From: Symsagittifera roscoffensis
Taxonomy: Eukaryota; Xenacoelomorpha; Acoela; Convolutidae
Assembly: GCF_963678635.1 (NCBI RefSeq)
Contig: NC_087062.1
Location: 76,440,349-76,504,348, forward strand
Direction: 5' to 3'
DNA length: 64,000 nt
Numbering within the stretch: position 1 is the first letter of the stretch; every line of letters begins with the position of its first letter. The position numbers and the translations under genes were made by a program. The notes below the pieces were generated by a model. It ran no database searches. It saw only the letters and a program-made list of their open reading frames with translations, and had not been told where the DNA came from. Positions 48,016 to 57,301 of this stretch are shown here, piece after piece.

Positions 48016-48504
48016 GATTCCGCAAAGTTGCCTGTTTTTGAAGCAATTTAGAGCAAAACAGGGTTATAGCTACTTTTCCAGGGAATCCAAAACAGCAAGG
48101 GAAATATAAAAAAATAGTAATGTTGCGGATTCACAAAATGCACAATTGATAAAAATGCACGTAATGAAAAATCCGTCAAGTTAAAAAGTCAAAATTTTTC
48201 TAGAGAAAAAATAACCCCGAACACAAATACTTGTATTTTCTTGGAAAGTCGGAATTATAATTTTGTAACATTTTATTTAGTAACTTTGAGACTGCAAAAA
48301 TGCATATAGAAAAAATGGCATATTTTACCGCTAGGATTCATAAGGTGACGTTTCTTATAATATTAGGGGCGGATTTAAGAGGGACATCTTCCCCTCAGGG
48401 AATGTACCGTCTCAAAAAGGGTTCCCATTGATACTATTTCACGACAGCCAGTAAAGTTTGTATTAGAGCGCCTTTAGTCAAAACCTATCAAGAGCTGCAC
48501 ACAA

Positions 48505-48846
48505 ATGGCACTTTGGGACAATTTTTTGCAAAAAATTGAATTTCCCAGCGTCGCCAAAAGTTTTGGCAAAAGGGGTCTTTATATTGCTTTGGGAGAGCTT
48601 GGAGCTTCAATTCAGTCGACCTATAAAAAGCAAGAGGAACAATTTTTGACTAAATCCGCTCCTCTTCTTGAGAAACTACTAGATCCGTATATTATACAAG
48701 TATCATACATTAAACAAAACACGAACATAAATCAAAGTAGTATGTTTGCATATCTCTTTTTTTATCCCAGCTTTTCAAAACGTTTCTCAAAAACTATGTT
48801 TAAAAACATGAATTATGCTCCAGGTCAACCATTTTTTGAATTTTAA
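48505..48846 (+). CDS. Uncharacterised frame, possibly an exon
   Basis: A 113-codon frame from an ATG at 48505. Its first about 65 residues look protein-like (KSFGKRGLYIALGELGASIQ, LLEKLLDPYIIQ), while the rest is Phe/Asn/Lys-rich like translated intron. A possible donor GTATCA follows LLDPYIIQ, so the real coding part may end near 48700. No family was recognised, and no partner exon was found nearby. Confidence 0.3.
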   Translation: MALWDNFLQKIEFPSVAKSFGKRGLYIALGELGASIQSTYKKQEEQFLTKSAPLLEKLLDPYIIQVSYIKQNTNINQSSMFAYLFFYPSFSKRFSKTMFKNMNYAPGQPFFEF

Positions 48847-49505
48847 GTATACGATATGACATTCATGAAGAACACAAGGTCACTCATTCTGAAGAAGATT
48901 ACACTTTAACGAGTATAAAATGTGTAATGATTGTAAGAAATGAGCGATGTTTTCTAATTTTGGGGTAGTATTTATTGTACAAATTTTTTTAAGGAATTTT
49001 CTGTTTCGTTTTTTTCATAGCTTAATATTTGGGAAGCAATGAAATGAGCGATATTTTTAGCAATCTGAATTTTTCTTTCATAAATATGAAAATTTTTCCA
49101 AACTTAAAAAAAAACCTTTTACAATCACTAAATTGATTTTTTGAAGCGTATCAAATTGCTGCAAAAACTTTATTTTGTCAAAATTATACGTGGCAAATTG
49201 TTCTAGAACATATCAAAAATGCCGTTTTTAGGCATTTTTTTGGAAAGTTTTGACCGAAAACTTGTATTTTTTTGACGAGCGCCTCCACTGATATAGTTTT
49301 TGAATAGTTTATGAAGAATCTATAGTTTATGAAGGATCTTGTTGCCTATTTTCCCTTTATGGTACTTTGTAACGAATCCCACCCTCCTTCTTAAGAAATA
49401 ATTGAATATTTACGCATATACGAACTGTGTACTTTAAGACGAATCCCCCCTCTTTGGATAAGGTGAAAATAGTTAACAAGATCCTCTGTAAATATTCTTC
49501 TGTAA

Positions 49506-50719
49506 TCAGCGTCGTCCCGTGTGTTTGAAATGGACACACACCACAAGCATGATTTGAATAACAGTCGTGTAACCAACTAAATAGAGAACATCACTGAAGA
49601 TATCCACGTTTTCCATCCCATAGAACCGCAACAAGGGCGAATAAAATAAATCTTACAAAAGTTTTTGCACAAATATGATAGATGGGTTCCTATAAAACGC
49701 AAGTTTCTTATGAATTCCTTCAAAAATCAAGATTTAACCCCTGAAGTAAGGAGCTTATATGCCAATATTTTAAGAACACGGGCCTGGCTTTATTTCAGGG
49801 TTATCATCGATCATATTTATACCAAATCCTGCCAAGTTCTTGTTTTCGTCTATTGATTCATTTGAAGTAGCTCGAGTTTGGGCATCCAAATAAGAATAAC
49901 CATAGTTGTTCGTTCTGTTCTCTGGGACTAGATACTCAAAACTGTTGAACTCGTTGAAAAACAGAGAGCGTAATGAATATGTATGAAAACCGAAGTTATG
50001 AAAGAGTCTGAAAAAAGTCTGCCAGTGATTGGGTATTGCGTAACATGGCAAAAAGAATCCCGAATTTAACATCAGCACTCCATAAATCCCACTACTTAAG
50101 GCCGCGCCCAGAATAAGTTCATTAGCGAGAGAGGCAATTAGGCTAATAGTGCTTTCAGCTGCAAGTAAAGTCGTGAATAAAATTACAAATAGTATCATCA
50201 AGTTGTGCATAGACGTGAAATAGTGGATAATGACAGCGCAGATTCCACTGGAAGCAAAAACTCCTGGCAAGGTGGCGAAAAAGGTTGAAATTACAAAAGG
50301 CAAGGGTTTTACGGATCCATTTCGGCGTTCTGTCACAAAAACTGGGAGCACTTGAATAAGGTAAGGCAAAGCTGCGATAGTCAGTATGATCAGGTAAGAC
50401 TGTACAAAGAAAAGCATGCCAGCTTTGTTGGTGCTTTGGCCATCTTCCGGTTGGTAATACATCCCACTCACAAAGAGCGACAGCAACAGGTAAATTGTGA
50501 TTCGCGACCAGTACATTCCAACATGCTTGATATTATTTTTCAGCCCTCTATCGGTCAGAATGAGGAGTTGCTTAAAAAATCCGACGTTAGGCGTGAGTAC
50601 TTTCTGAAGCTGGAGCGAATAACCTTTTACTAATTTGTCAGTTTCGATTTCAGAAATTAGTAGTTTGGAGATCTGCGATTTATTATACTCACTCAGAATG
50701 TTTTTAACATTGAGCAGAG
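49506..50719 (-). CDS. ABCG-type half-transporter, C-terminal part in two exons (5' exons missing)
   Basis: Exon 1 in view (50719-49823) follows a strong acceptor TTTTGTTTTTAG. It encodes the end of the linker (ILSEYNKSQISKLLISEIET) and the membrane domain: FFKQLLILTDRGLKNN, GMYWSRITIYLLLSLFVSGM, PVFVTERRNGSVKPLPF (coupling-helix region), several hydrophobic helices and the PCYAIPNHWQTFFR loop. It ends at a donor GGTATAA in phase 1. Exon 2 (49651-49506, 171-nt intron) begins with two bases that complete that codon. It encodes FYGMENVDIFSDVLYLVGY, a last helix and stop TGA, matching ABCG C-termini. The acceptor before exon 2 is AAG, which is weak. The ATP-binding domain should lie upstream but is not present before the 1650-bp repeat and large element at 50850. 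The gene is therefore truncated, or it has a very long intron holding the element. It would export lipids or other small molecules at a membrane. Confidence 0.8.
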
Positions 50720-50849
50720 CTAAAAACAAAATTTTCATCAACAACAGAAAGTCAAATATGGAAAATTTGTCAACAGGCGAATCATACAAGGATATTCATC
50801 AAATCTGCTTTAATTTCTTATTATCCACGTTTTATAAACACTTCGCTGT

Positions 50850-52499
50850 TGAGTTAGGACCGAGTTGGTTAACTCATAGAGTAATTTCGGATAGGGTACA
50901 CCGTCTGCTCGTCACGCTATCTTATTTTCGGCCGGATAGATTCGTGCAACTCCTTAGTCTAATACCGATCCTAATCTTACTCTTATACTATCTAGTCTCA
51001 GGTTGTTTAACTAGTCTCTGCTAGGCTCAATAGATCTAGGGTATACTGGTTTATTGCGGTTGCTGAAGTGCTCGGGAGAGTCCAACTAATTTCTAAGTTA
51101 AATTCAAATCTCTCTGGTGCTGAAATTACAAGTAACTTCAGCACTTACAAATAAGTGGATTGTTAGTTAGATGGATCATGATTGGTTAATATTAAATACT
51201 TTACATTGGTAAAATATCTAATTTATCCAATCATAAAATGTAGTTTAGATCAGGTTCCACCCATCCGGGTTTTACAGAGTTTTTTAGAATAGTTCTTCTG
51301 CAATTCGAAGGATGGATGATGGACGTTGGTGTTTGGCGAACATCTTATTTCTTCTGTTTCCTTTTTGTTAAAGAAGTTCCAGGAAGCTGGAGTTAGAGAC
51401 ATAAGACGTTGTGTCTTCTAGTGACAACGACTAAGTCTTTGCCACAAACTCAAATCTGATTTCAGAATGGTTGGCTATGTCAGGTTTTTCTGTTCTGCGT
51501 GGAGAACTTCTTTTGTGTCTGATCTAGTTTGGGAATGGCGTGGAGATTGTGCGTGGAGGGGATGCCTGGTTACTCGGATCTGTACGTATACTTGAACATC
51601 GAGGTGGTCATTGGTCTAGTTCAATGAAGTCCTTTTCTGCGAAGTCAAGTCGTACTCTAAATCCTTTGAGTTGTGATTGTGAGTGGCATATCGATTGTGG
51701 TTGGTCATTCTCTCTCGAGTGTAGTGGGGTCGTTTTGTCTTTGGATGTTCGTCCTTGGTGTTGTATTCTGATCTATGTATTGCATAATGTAATTTACATT
51801 TTATAAAACATTTATTAGTTTAATATTTTTTAATTATGATTTTAGTTAGTTGTTTTCACAAAAGCTTTTTGTTTTAGTTCGGTTATTTTGAAGAGTTACT
51901 CACACTTGAGTAGCTCTTATTAAAAATAGAGGTGTGGTCACAAAGCGTGGATGTAGCGCGGTGGGTTAGGCCGGCTATAGAGCATGCTCAGGACGTCCTT
52001 CCTGGTGGGTTAGGCCAGGAGTGGGAGTATGATTTCATGCGGTTTTTGTGAGGGGTCCTGTTATGTGACAACGTTTTATGTTGGGTTTGTTGTGGTTTTT
52101 CTTATGTCTTGTTGGTTATGTCCTTTTTCCAAAAAGCAAATTGTTCGTGGTATGGGTTTGTCTTTCGACTTTTTTGTGTTTTATTATTTCTTTCTTAGAC
52201 TTTATAATAGTCTTCAAAAGAATAAATTATCCAGTTTTAAACTGGGTTAATCCGGTTTGGGTACCGTTGGTTTCCTTTTCTTAGTCATGCTGTTATTCTA
52301 TGATTTGTGGTATTTAGTAAGCTGCGTTGGTTAGTTTTGTTTAGTATATGATTCCTTTCCAACCGGGTTAAAGGAAAGTTTGAAACATGTTATTATATGT
52401 TAGAGTTGTTGAGTGTGAAAACTTGAAACTGAAATTCATTATTTTAAACAATTCTTCGTGGGCGAGCTGTGCGAGTGTGGATAGAATTTCTGTGCGAAT
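50850..52499 (-). repeat. 1650-bp direct repeat, copy 2 (probable 3' LTR)
   Basis: Same length as 44882-46531 and nearly identical. On the minus strand it has a TATAAAATG box near 51805 and an AATAAA near 51050, an order that would fit U3-R-U5. At its minus-strand start the bases GTACTAACC...TTATTCGCACAG (52526-52490) form a branch-site-plus-acceptor arrangement, so transcripts of the element may splice into it. It lies about 370 bp downstream of the last ORF of the element and 130 bp from the ABCG exon. Confidence 0.5.
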
Positions 52500-52792
52500 A
52501 AATGAGAATATCAAAAGGTTAGTACTGCATTTGCATTTTATTAATTTACTGCATAGAATTTGGAAATTTACTGCTAGTTATGGGGGAATTTTAAGTTACA
52601 AATTTTCATCATAATTAGATTTACTGCTTGTGGGGAAAATTTTAGAAATGAATTTACTGCATTGGTATTAAATTTATAAATTTATAAGTGTAAGAGATTA
52701 ATAGAAATGATTGAAATCTGTTTGATGAAATTTGCGATTTTTATTTGTCTTTTGTGGTTTTTGTAGGTGATTGTCGGATGAAGGCTAAAAAC

Positions 52793-52871
52793 CTAAAGAA
52801 AACATGGATAAAGTATGGTGAGTTTTTTAATATTTTAATTAGTTAGTAATATTTATTTAATTCATACTTAC
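52793..52871 (-). other. Predicted 79-nt intron just after the 603-codon ORF
   Basis: The donor CAG/GTAAGTATG starts three bases after the TAA stop of the ORF. There is a perfect branch-site-like TTACTAAC, and the acceptor is TTTTCTTTAG. A second possible acceptor (TTATTCGCACAG at 52490), with its own TACTAAC, offers an alternative 382-nt intron. RNA data are needed to choose. Confidence 0.55.
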
Positions 52872-52874
52872 CTG

Positions 52875-54686
52875 TTAGTCGTCGGGGAAAAAACCGTGGG
52901 GGAAGATGTCGTGAATTAGTTCTGAAGTTGTTAGTAGTTTAGCTAAGATGCGGATGATATTTTTAGTCTGAAGCAGTGGCCAAAGCAATTGGAGTGCCTT
53001 GATAGTGGTTAGTTCTTCAGTGCCAACTGCAAACTCATAAGGTGTGTTTTGGATTAGATTATATAATTTGTGATTGAATTTAGTGTTGTGGATGAATTCT
53101 AAAATTGGGATTTCTATAGGTTGTACAAACTCGTGCGGGATAAGGAAGGGTCGGGATTCTTCGGCGTTGAAGGTCTTGGTGATGGGACAGAAGATGTACA
53201 TTTGGGTTATGGGGTCATAATTACGAAGAATACCATGGAGGTTAGTGTCTTTAATACAATATGTGAAATTTAGGAAAAATGGTGAAGTGTATTTGGAATT
53301 AATGAATTGAAAACGATGGTGTGGTTGTCTAGAGGGTGTGTGTAGGTCAAAGTGATTTTGGATGAAGCGATAATAACTATATGTGTGGGTTTGTTTAGTG
53401 CGCAGCATAATATCGTGTGAGCAGTGTAAATCTCTTTCGTGTGGTGCAAGGAAATGAAAGGTTAGTGAAAATATTTGGAAGCGTTCTTTGAAACTTTCGT
53501 ATGCTTGTGTGTCTGTTAGTGCTTCTGAAATAATGTGATCAAACTTTCGGTCGAAGATGTTTAGTGTAAATATATATGGTGTCTTGATGAAAAATTTCTC
53601 AGTAATTTGTGGATTAGCGAAGCGATCGTCGTCTAAGAATTGATCTTGGTTAGCTCTGATGATGTTGTGATCATAGTATTCGAGTGTATATTCGTTAGCT
53701 CTAGGTGCAGTGTGTGTTTTTAGTGATTTTTTATATCCAACGTAAGTAAATTGTCTAGCGGTTAGTGGTGTAGTGAGTCGATATAGCATGTCCGTATTTC
53801 GCTCTATATCGATGTGAGTGTTAGATAAAGGTAAGCAAAGAGGGTTAGTAAAATGATAATATGAGGTCCAAGAGAGAGTGGGCATTAAAACGTATTCATC
53901 TACAAAGTTGCGTGTTTCGTTAGTGTCGTGGGGGGTGTTTAAGGTGTATTGTGGGAATGAGGGTAAGGTGATGGCTAAAAATTCTTTTGTGTTAGTATGC
54001 TTGGGGTGGTTGATGTATTCACGGGCTGTTCCTGGTTTTGCTGGGAAAGGATGGTTGGGGAACTTTCTTTTAAAAGTGCGGTAAGCTCTATTAGTGTTGA
54101 GTGAAGATTCAGTTGATGTGGATGATGGTGCTAATGATTCAGTATAATTTGAAGAGGGTGTAGGGGTAGGGGGGTTGGATGAATTTATTGTGGAGGAGAT
54201 TTGGTTTATGGTTGGGGTATTAAGGTGGTAGGGTTGTTGTTGAAGGGTAATAAAATTATCTAGCTCTGGGGAGATTCGGGGGGTGTCTGGAGAATGAGAT
54301 GATTGGTCAGAATGGTATGAGGAGTAGGTTGGGGTAACTTGGGAAGCATAAGAGGGTGTGGGAGTGATTGGGTCAGGGTTATTGGATAATATGGGTTGAA
54401 AAGGGGGTTGAGAAAAATTAGAAGAGTCATGAAAATTATTGGATGGGGATGGTTCTGAGTCGGCAAATTCATCGGGGGTTTCAATATTCGGGTTATTGAG
54501 TTGTGAGATGGAATATAAAACTGAGATGTGTGAATTAGTGTCGGAATTCATGCCTGATGTTACATTACTAGATGGAAAATCGGGTGGCGGAAAAGCAAAA
54601 AGTGGTATTATTGTTATTGGGATTGGAGAGGTAAGATTGGTTGGGTGGGAATTTGATCGGTGTAGTGATCCAAGTTGGCGGCTCAT
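52875..54686 (-). CDS. 603-residue protein of unknown function, last ORF of the large element
   Basis: The ATG at 54686 overlaps the Env-like stop as ATGA. Residues about 1-210 are Ser/Pro/Thr/Asn-rich and probably disordered (YASQVTPTYSSYHSDQSSHS). Residues about 215-600 look globular, with many Tyr, Phe and His (NYDPITQMYIFCPITKTFN; RDLHCSHDIMLRTKQTHTYS) and a helical Leu-rich end (ALQLLWPLLQTKNIIRILAK). There is no signal peptide or membrane segment. No family was recognised. Its position after Env suggests an accessory or structural product. The overlap suggests translation by reinitiation or from a spliced mRNA. Confidence 0.75.
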   Translation of the reverse strand: MSRQLGSLHRSNSHPTNLTSPIPITIIPLFAFPPPDFPSSNVTSGMNSDTNSHISVLYSISQLNNPNIETPDEFADSEPSPSNNFHDSSNFSQPPFQPILSNNPDPITPTPSYASQVTPTYSSYHSDQSSHSPDTPRISPELDNFITLQQQPYHLNTPTINQISSTINSSNPPTPTPSSNYTESLAPSSTSTESSLNTNRAYRTFKRKFPNHPFPAKPGTAREYINHPKHTNTKEFLAITLPSFPQYTLNTPHDTNETRNFVDEYVLMPTLSWTSYYHFTNPLCLPLSNTHIDIERNTDMLYRLTTPLTARQFTYVGYKKSLKTHTAPRANEYTLEYYDHNIIRANQDQFLDDDRFANPQITEKFFIKTPYIFTLNIFDRKFDHIISEALTDTQAYESFKERFQIFSLTFHFLAPHERDLHCSHDIMLRTKQTHTYSYYRFIQNHFDLHTPSRQPHHRFQFINSKYTSPFFLNFTYCIKDTNLHGILRNYDPITQMYIFCPITKTFNAEESRPFLIPHEFVQPIEIPILEFIHNTKFNHKLYNLIQNTPYEFAVGTEELTTIKALQLLWPLLQTKNIIRILAKLLTTSELIHDIFPHGFFPDD

Positions 54687-57301
54687 CGTGGGCTAAAAAA
54701 ATGATTATTTTGAGACTGAAAAGCGGTGGTATGGGGTTGTTCAATAATTTGTTCATAAGTATTATCATCTTGTGACTGGTGTGTCATTATATGTTGGATG
54801 GGACTTTGTGATGTGGTGAGTCGAAAATTTGGATTATGTGTGATGGCTAAATTTCGAAAATTTCGTGGGACTAGGGATAGTGGATGGTTATTTGGTAGGA
54901 CTGGTAATTGTGGTGCCGTTGGCGTTATGTCTACATTGTTATGTTCTTCGTCGTATGTATTTTGTCGTGTTGCTATTTTTGTGTTATATTCTTTTATTTG
55001 TGCGTCTAAAAGAATTTTGTTTATAGATGTAGAAAAGATTCCAAAAAATCCTGCAAAGAGTATGCGTGCTACGCTTGCTTGTCTGTTTACTTGTGTGTGT
55101 ATAGCACATGTGTTGTAGATTCCTTTTAAAAGTGAGAAAAGAAATCCAATAAAGTTAAACATTGCGTATAAAATAGTCAATTTTTCTAAGATGTAGTAGG
55201 GCCATCCTAGAAAATCGAGGATCTCATTTTTGAGTGTAACAAAGCTAAAAATGTTAATTGGTGATATATCTTGGGGACGGTATTTTTCACCGTTTAGATA
55301 TATATAATCTTTAATGTCTTTAAAATATCCGCTATAGTCTTGCGTGTAGATATCGGCAAATCCTGCGGTTTCTGCAAGTTTGCGTAAATTTTGGTCTATT
55401 GATTGTCTTTGTATAGTGTCCATTTGTGTTAATAATTCTTGGAATTGTTGTGTTCTAATGTGATGTTGGATATCTGATTTTGAATAGATTCCTATTGATT
55501 GTAAGTCTATATTTGGGTTTCGAGCAATAGCGCGAATGCTTTCTGGTGAGAATTTTTTGAGTGATTGCATTAATGTGGGATATGGAGTGAGAAGGTAATA
55601 TTTATTTTCATCAGGGTTTAGTTGTACTACATTGTGGCTGTTTTCTGATCCACATGGGACTGCGGTATCCCAGAAATAGGTTCTTCGTGAAAGTGTATCC
55701 ACGAAATGTACTTTATTCTTATAAAAGATAGGGATTCTTTTATAACATCGTTTATCTTCAAAAACGTATAGTGGTGATACTTTTTTAGTACAAGTATAAA
55801 ACCATAAGATGTTTCCTTCATAGTCTAAAAAATTTGATCTATTTCCAGATAATAAGTATCCTGCATAGGGTATTTTTAATACTGCTAGTGCAAGTGATTG
55901 TAATATTTGTGTTCGTTCTAATTCGCATAGTTGGTGTAGTGTTTCTAATTCGGAGAGTGACATTTCTTGAAAAATTCGGCTAATTGTATAATCTAGTTTC
56001 ATATCTAAATGAATATCATAGTGGATGTTACCGAAATATGTAGTATTCATTAGTGATAATTCTTGTAAGCGTGTGCTTCTGGTGTCATGGGGTTTTAGAT
56101 GTGCACCAGGTTGTCCGTTGCTTTTTTCAAAATTAACTGGTATATAGGATGTTCCTTCGTTTAGAGGATGACCTGTGGCATATGGGTCGATTTTTACTTT
56201 TCCAGTGGTCATGTCGAATCCTTTTTCGTATTCAACTAATATTTCAGAATATTGTGTTCTGTGAAGTGGATTCCTGTATTTACATGCAAGTTCTGTTTCT
56301 TGATATATTTGGAAACGTGTCAATTTGTTTTCTATATTGTCTATGTTTCTAAAATTAGAACTTAGTTTTCGTGATGGATGGACTTGTTCATATGGAATTG
56401 ATTGTATAAAATATTTTTCGTGAAATTTTATCATACGAGCGTGTATTTTTGCTACTTGAAATGTTGTACATGTATCTTCGGGGAACCAAAAAATTGTTGC
56501 TTGTGTTCTCGTTGTAGGGTCGCAATAACCTTGATCATTTTTACAAGGTAATCGGATTCCTTGATAGATCATTGTATTATCTGATAAATCTCGTGTTAGT
56601 TGTATTTTTTCGAGTTGTATTTTCCAATCGAAAAACATTATTTCTTGGTATCCTTTATTTTTTGTGTCTGCTTTGCAGTTCGATGGGTCATTTATACCAA
56701 TGTGTGGTATCCAATGTTTATCGTGTAGGTCATAGGTTAATCGTCCGTGTGCGCCGTTATACGGGTATTTTTCGTCTAGTTTTATATGTCCTTGGTGTCT
56801 TTCAAGTTGTGATTGATGTACAGAGTCTGGAAAAACTTGAAAATTAACTAACTTTCTTGCGGAGTTTTTATTTTGTGTGATGTTTAGTCTAAGTAATTCA
56901 TTTTTACAATAGTCGGGATTGAGATGTAAAAGACGTTCTATATTACTTTGATAGAATGATTCATGGTCAAGTCGGTTTTTGTTTCCATTCGAGACTTGTG
57001 AACAATGTACTTTCTTTTCGGAAAATGTTGCTGTGAATTTATAACCTGTAACTGTTGTTGCTCGGGCTTTTGAATAGAGTGTTGCTATTACATCTGTGGT
57101 TTCTATAGCTTGTGGTTCTGTTTCACATTGTGATACTTGATTTATTGCATATTTATGTAGTGTTTTTTGTTCATTTTCTTCACAATCGTAATGTGTTACT
57201 AATAAATCTTGTGGTCCTGTACGAGGAGAAGGGTTTATGTTTTGATTTGAGATTACTAGAAAAAGGAGTTGGAGAAAAATTAATAATTTTAGAATATACA
57301 T
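54683..57301 (-). CDS. Env-like membrane glycoprotein of the large element
   Basis: 872 residues. A hydrophobic signal peptide (LKLLIFLQLLFLVI) is at about 4-17. A long Cys-containing ectodomain follows to about residue 700, with N-glycosylation sequons such as NITQ and NTTY, and paired-Cys regions near YQGIRLPCKND and WFPEDTCTTF. One or two membrane segments are at about 708-730 (LYAMFNFIGFLFSLL) and 747-763 (ILFAGFFGIFS). A polar tail follows. The size and layout fit a viral-type surface fusion protein. Which fusion class is not clear: a gB-like (chuvirus-type) origin is possible but not shown. No furin-type cleavage site was identified. The frame is intact. The first 13 bases overlap the preceding ATG-less frame, and the end overlaps the next ORF by ATGA. 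Confidence 0.8.
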   Translation of the reverse strand: MYILKLLIFLQLLFLVISNQNINPSPRTGPQDLLVTHYDCEENEQKTLHKYAINQVSQCETEPQAIETTDVIATLYSKARATTVTGYKFTATFSEKKVHCSQVSNGNKNRLDHESFYQSNIERLLHLNPDYCKNELLRLNITQNKNSARKLVNFQVFPDSVHQSQLERHQGHIKLDEKYPYNGAHGRLTYDLHDKHWIPHIGINDPSNCKADTKNKGYQEIMFFDWKIQLEKIQLTRDLSDNTMIYQGIRLPCKNDQGYCDPTTRTQATIFWFPEDTCTTFQVAKIHARMIKFHEKYFIQSIPYEQVHPSRKLSSNFRNIDNIENKLTRFQIYQETELACKYRNPLHRTQYSEILVEYEKGFDMTTGKVKIDPYATGHPLNEGTSYIPVNFEKSNGQPGAHLKPHDTRSTRLQELSLMNTTYFGNIHYDIHLDMKLDYTISRIFQEMSLSELETLHQLCELERTQILQSLALAVLKIPYAGYLLSGNRSNFLDYEGNILWFYTCTKKVSPLYVFEDKRCYKRIPIFYKNKVHFVDTLSRRTYFWDTAVPCGSENSHNVVQLNPDENKYYLLTPYPTLMQSLKKFSPESIRAIARNPNIDLQSIGIYSKSDIQHHIRTQQFQELLTQMDTIQRQSIDQNLRKLAETAGFADIYTQDYSGYFKDIKDYIYLNGEKYRPQDISPINIFSFVTLKNEILDFLGWPYYILEKLTILYAMFNFIGFLFSLLKGIYNTCAIHTQVNRQASVARILFAGFFGIFSTSINKILLDAQIKEYNTKIATRQNTYDEEHNNVDITPTAPQLPVLPNNHPLSLVPRNFRNLAITHNPNFRLTTSQSPIQHIMTHQSQDDNTYEQIIEQPHTTAFQSQNNHFFSPR

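Larger units (their letters stand above)
46532..49505. other. Intergenic stretch with dispersed repeats
   Basis: 46790-47225, 47330-47530 and 48165-48300 are reverse-orientation pieces of the dispersed repeat family. 47740-48015 is a short-period repeat. Apart from the uncertain frame at 48505-48846, no gene is seen. Confidence 0.5.

Noticed and set aside
48505-48846. Part of the ABCG gene
   Set aside because: It is on the opposite strand, with no similarity to transporter segments.
50850-52499. Definite LTR with TG...CA ends
   Set aside because: The left end is TG, but the right end lacks CA and no polypurine tract adjoins it, so it is kept only as a probable LTR.
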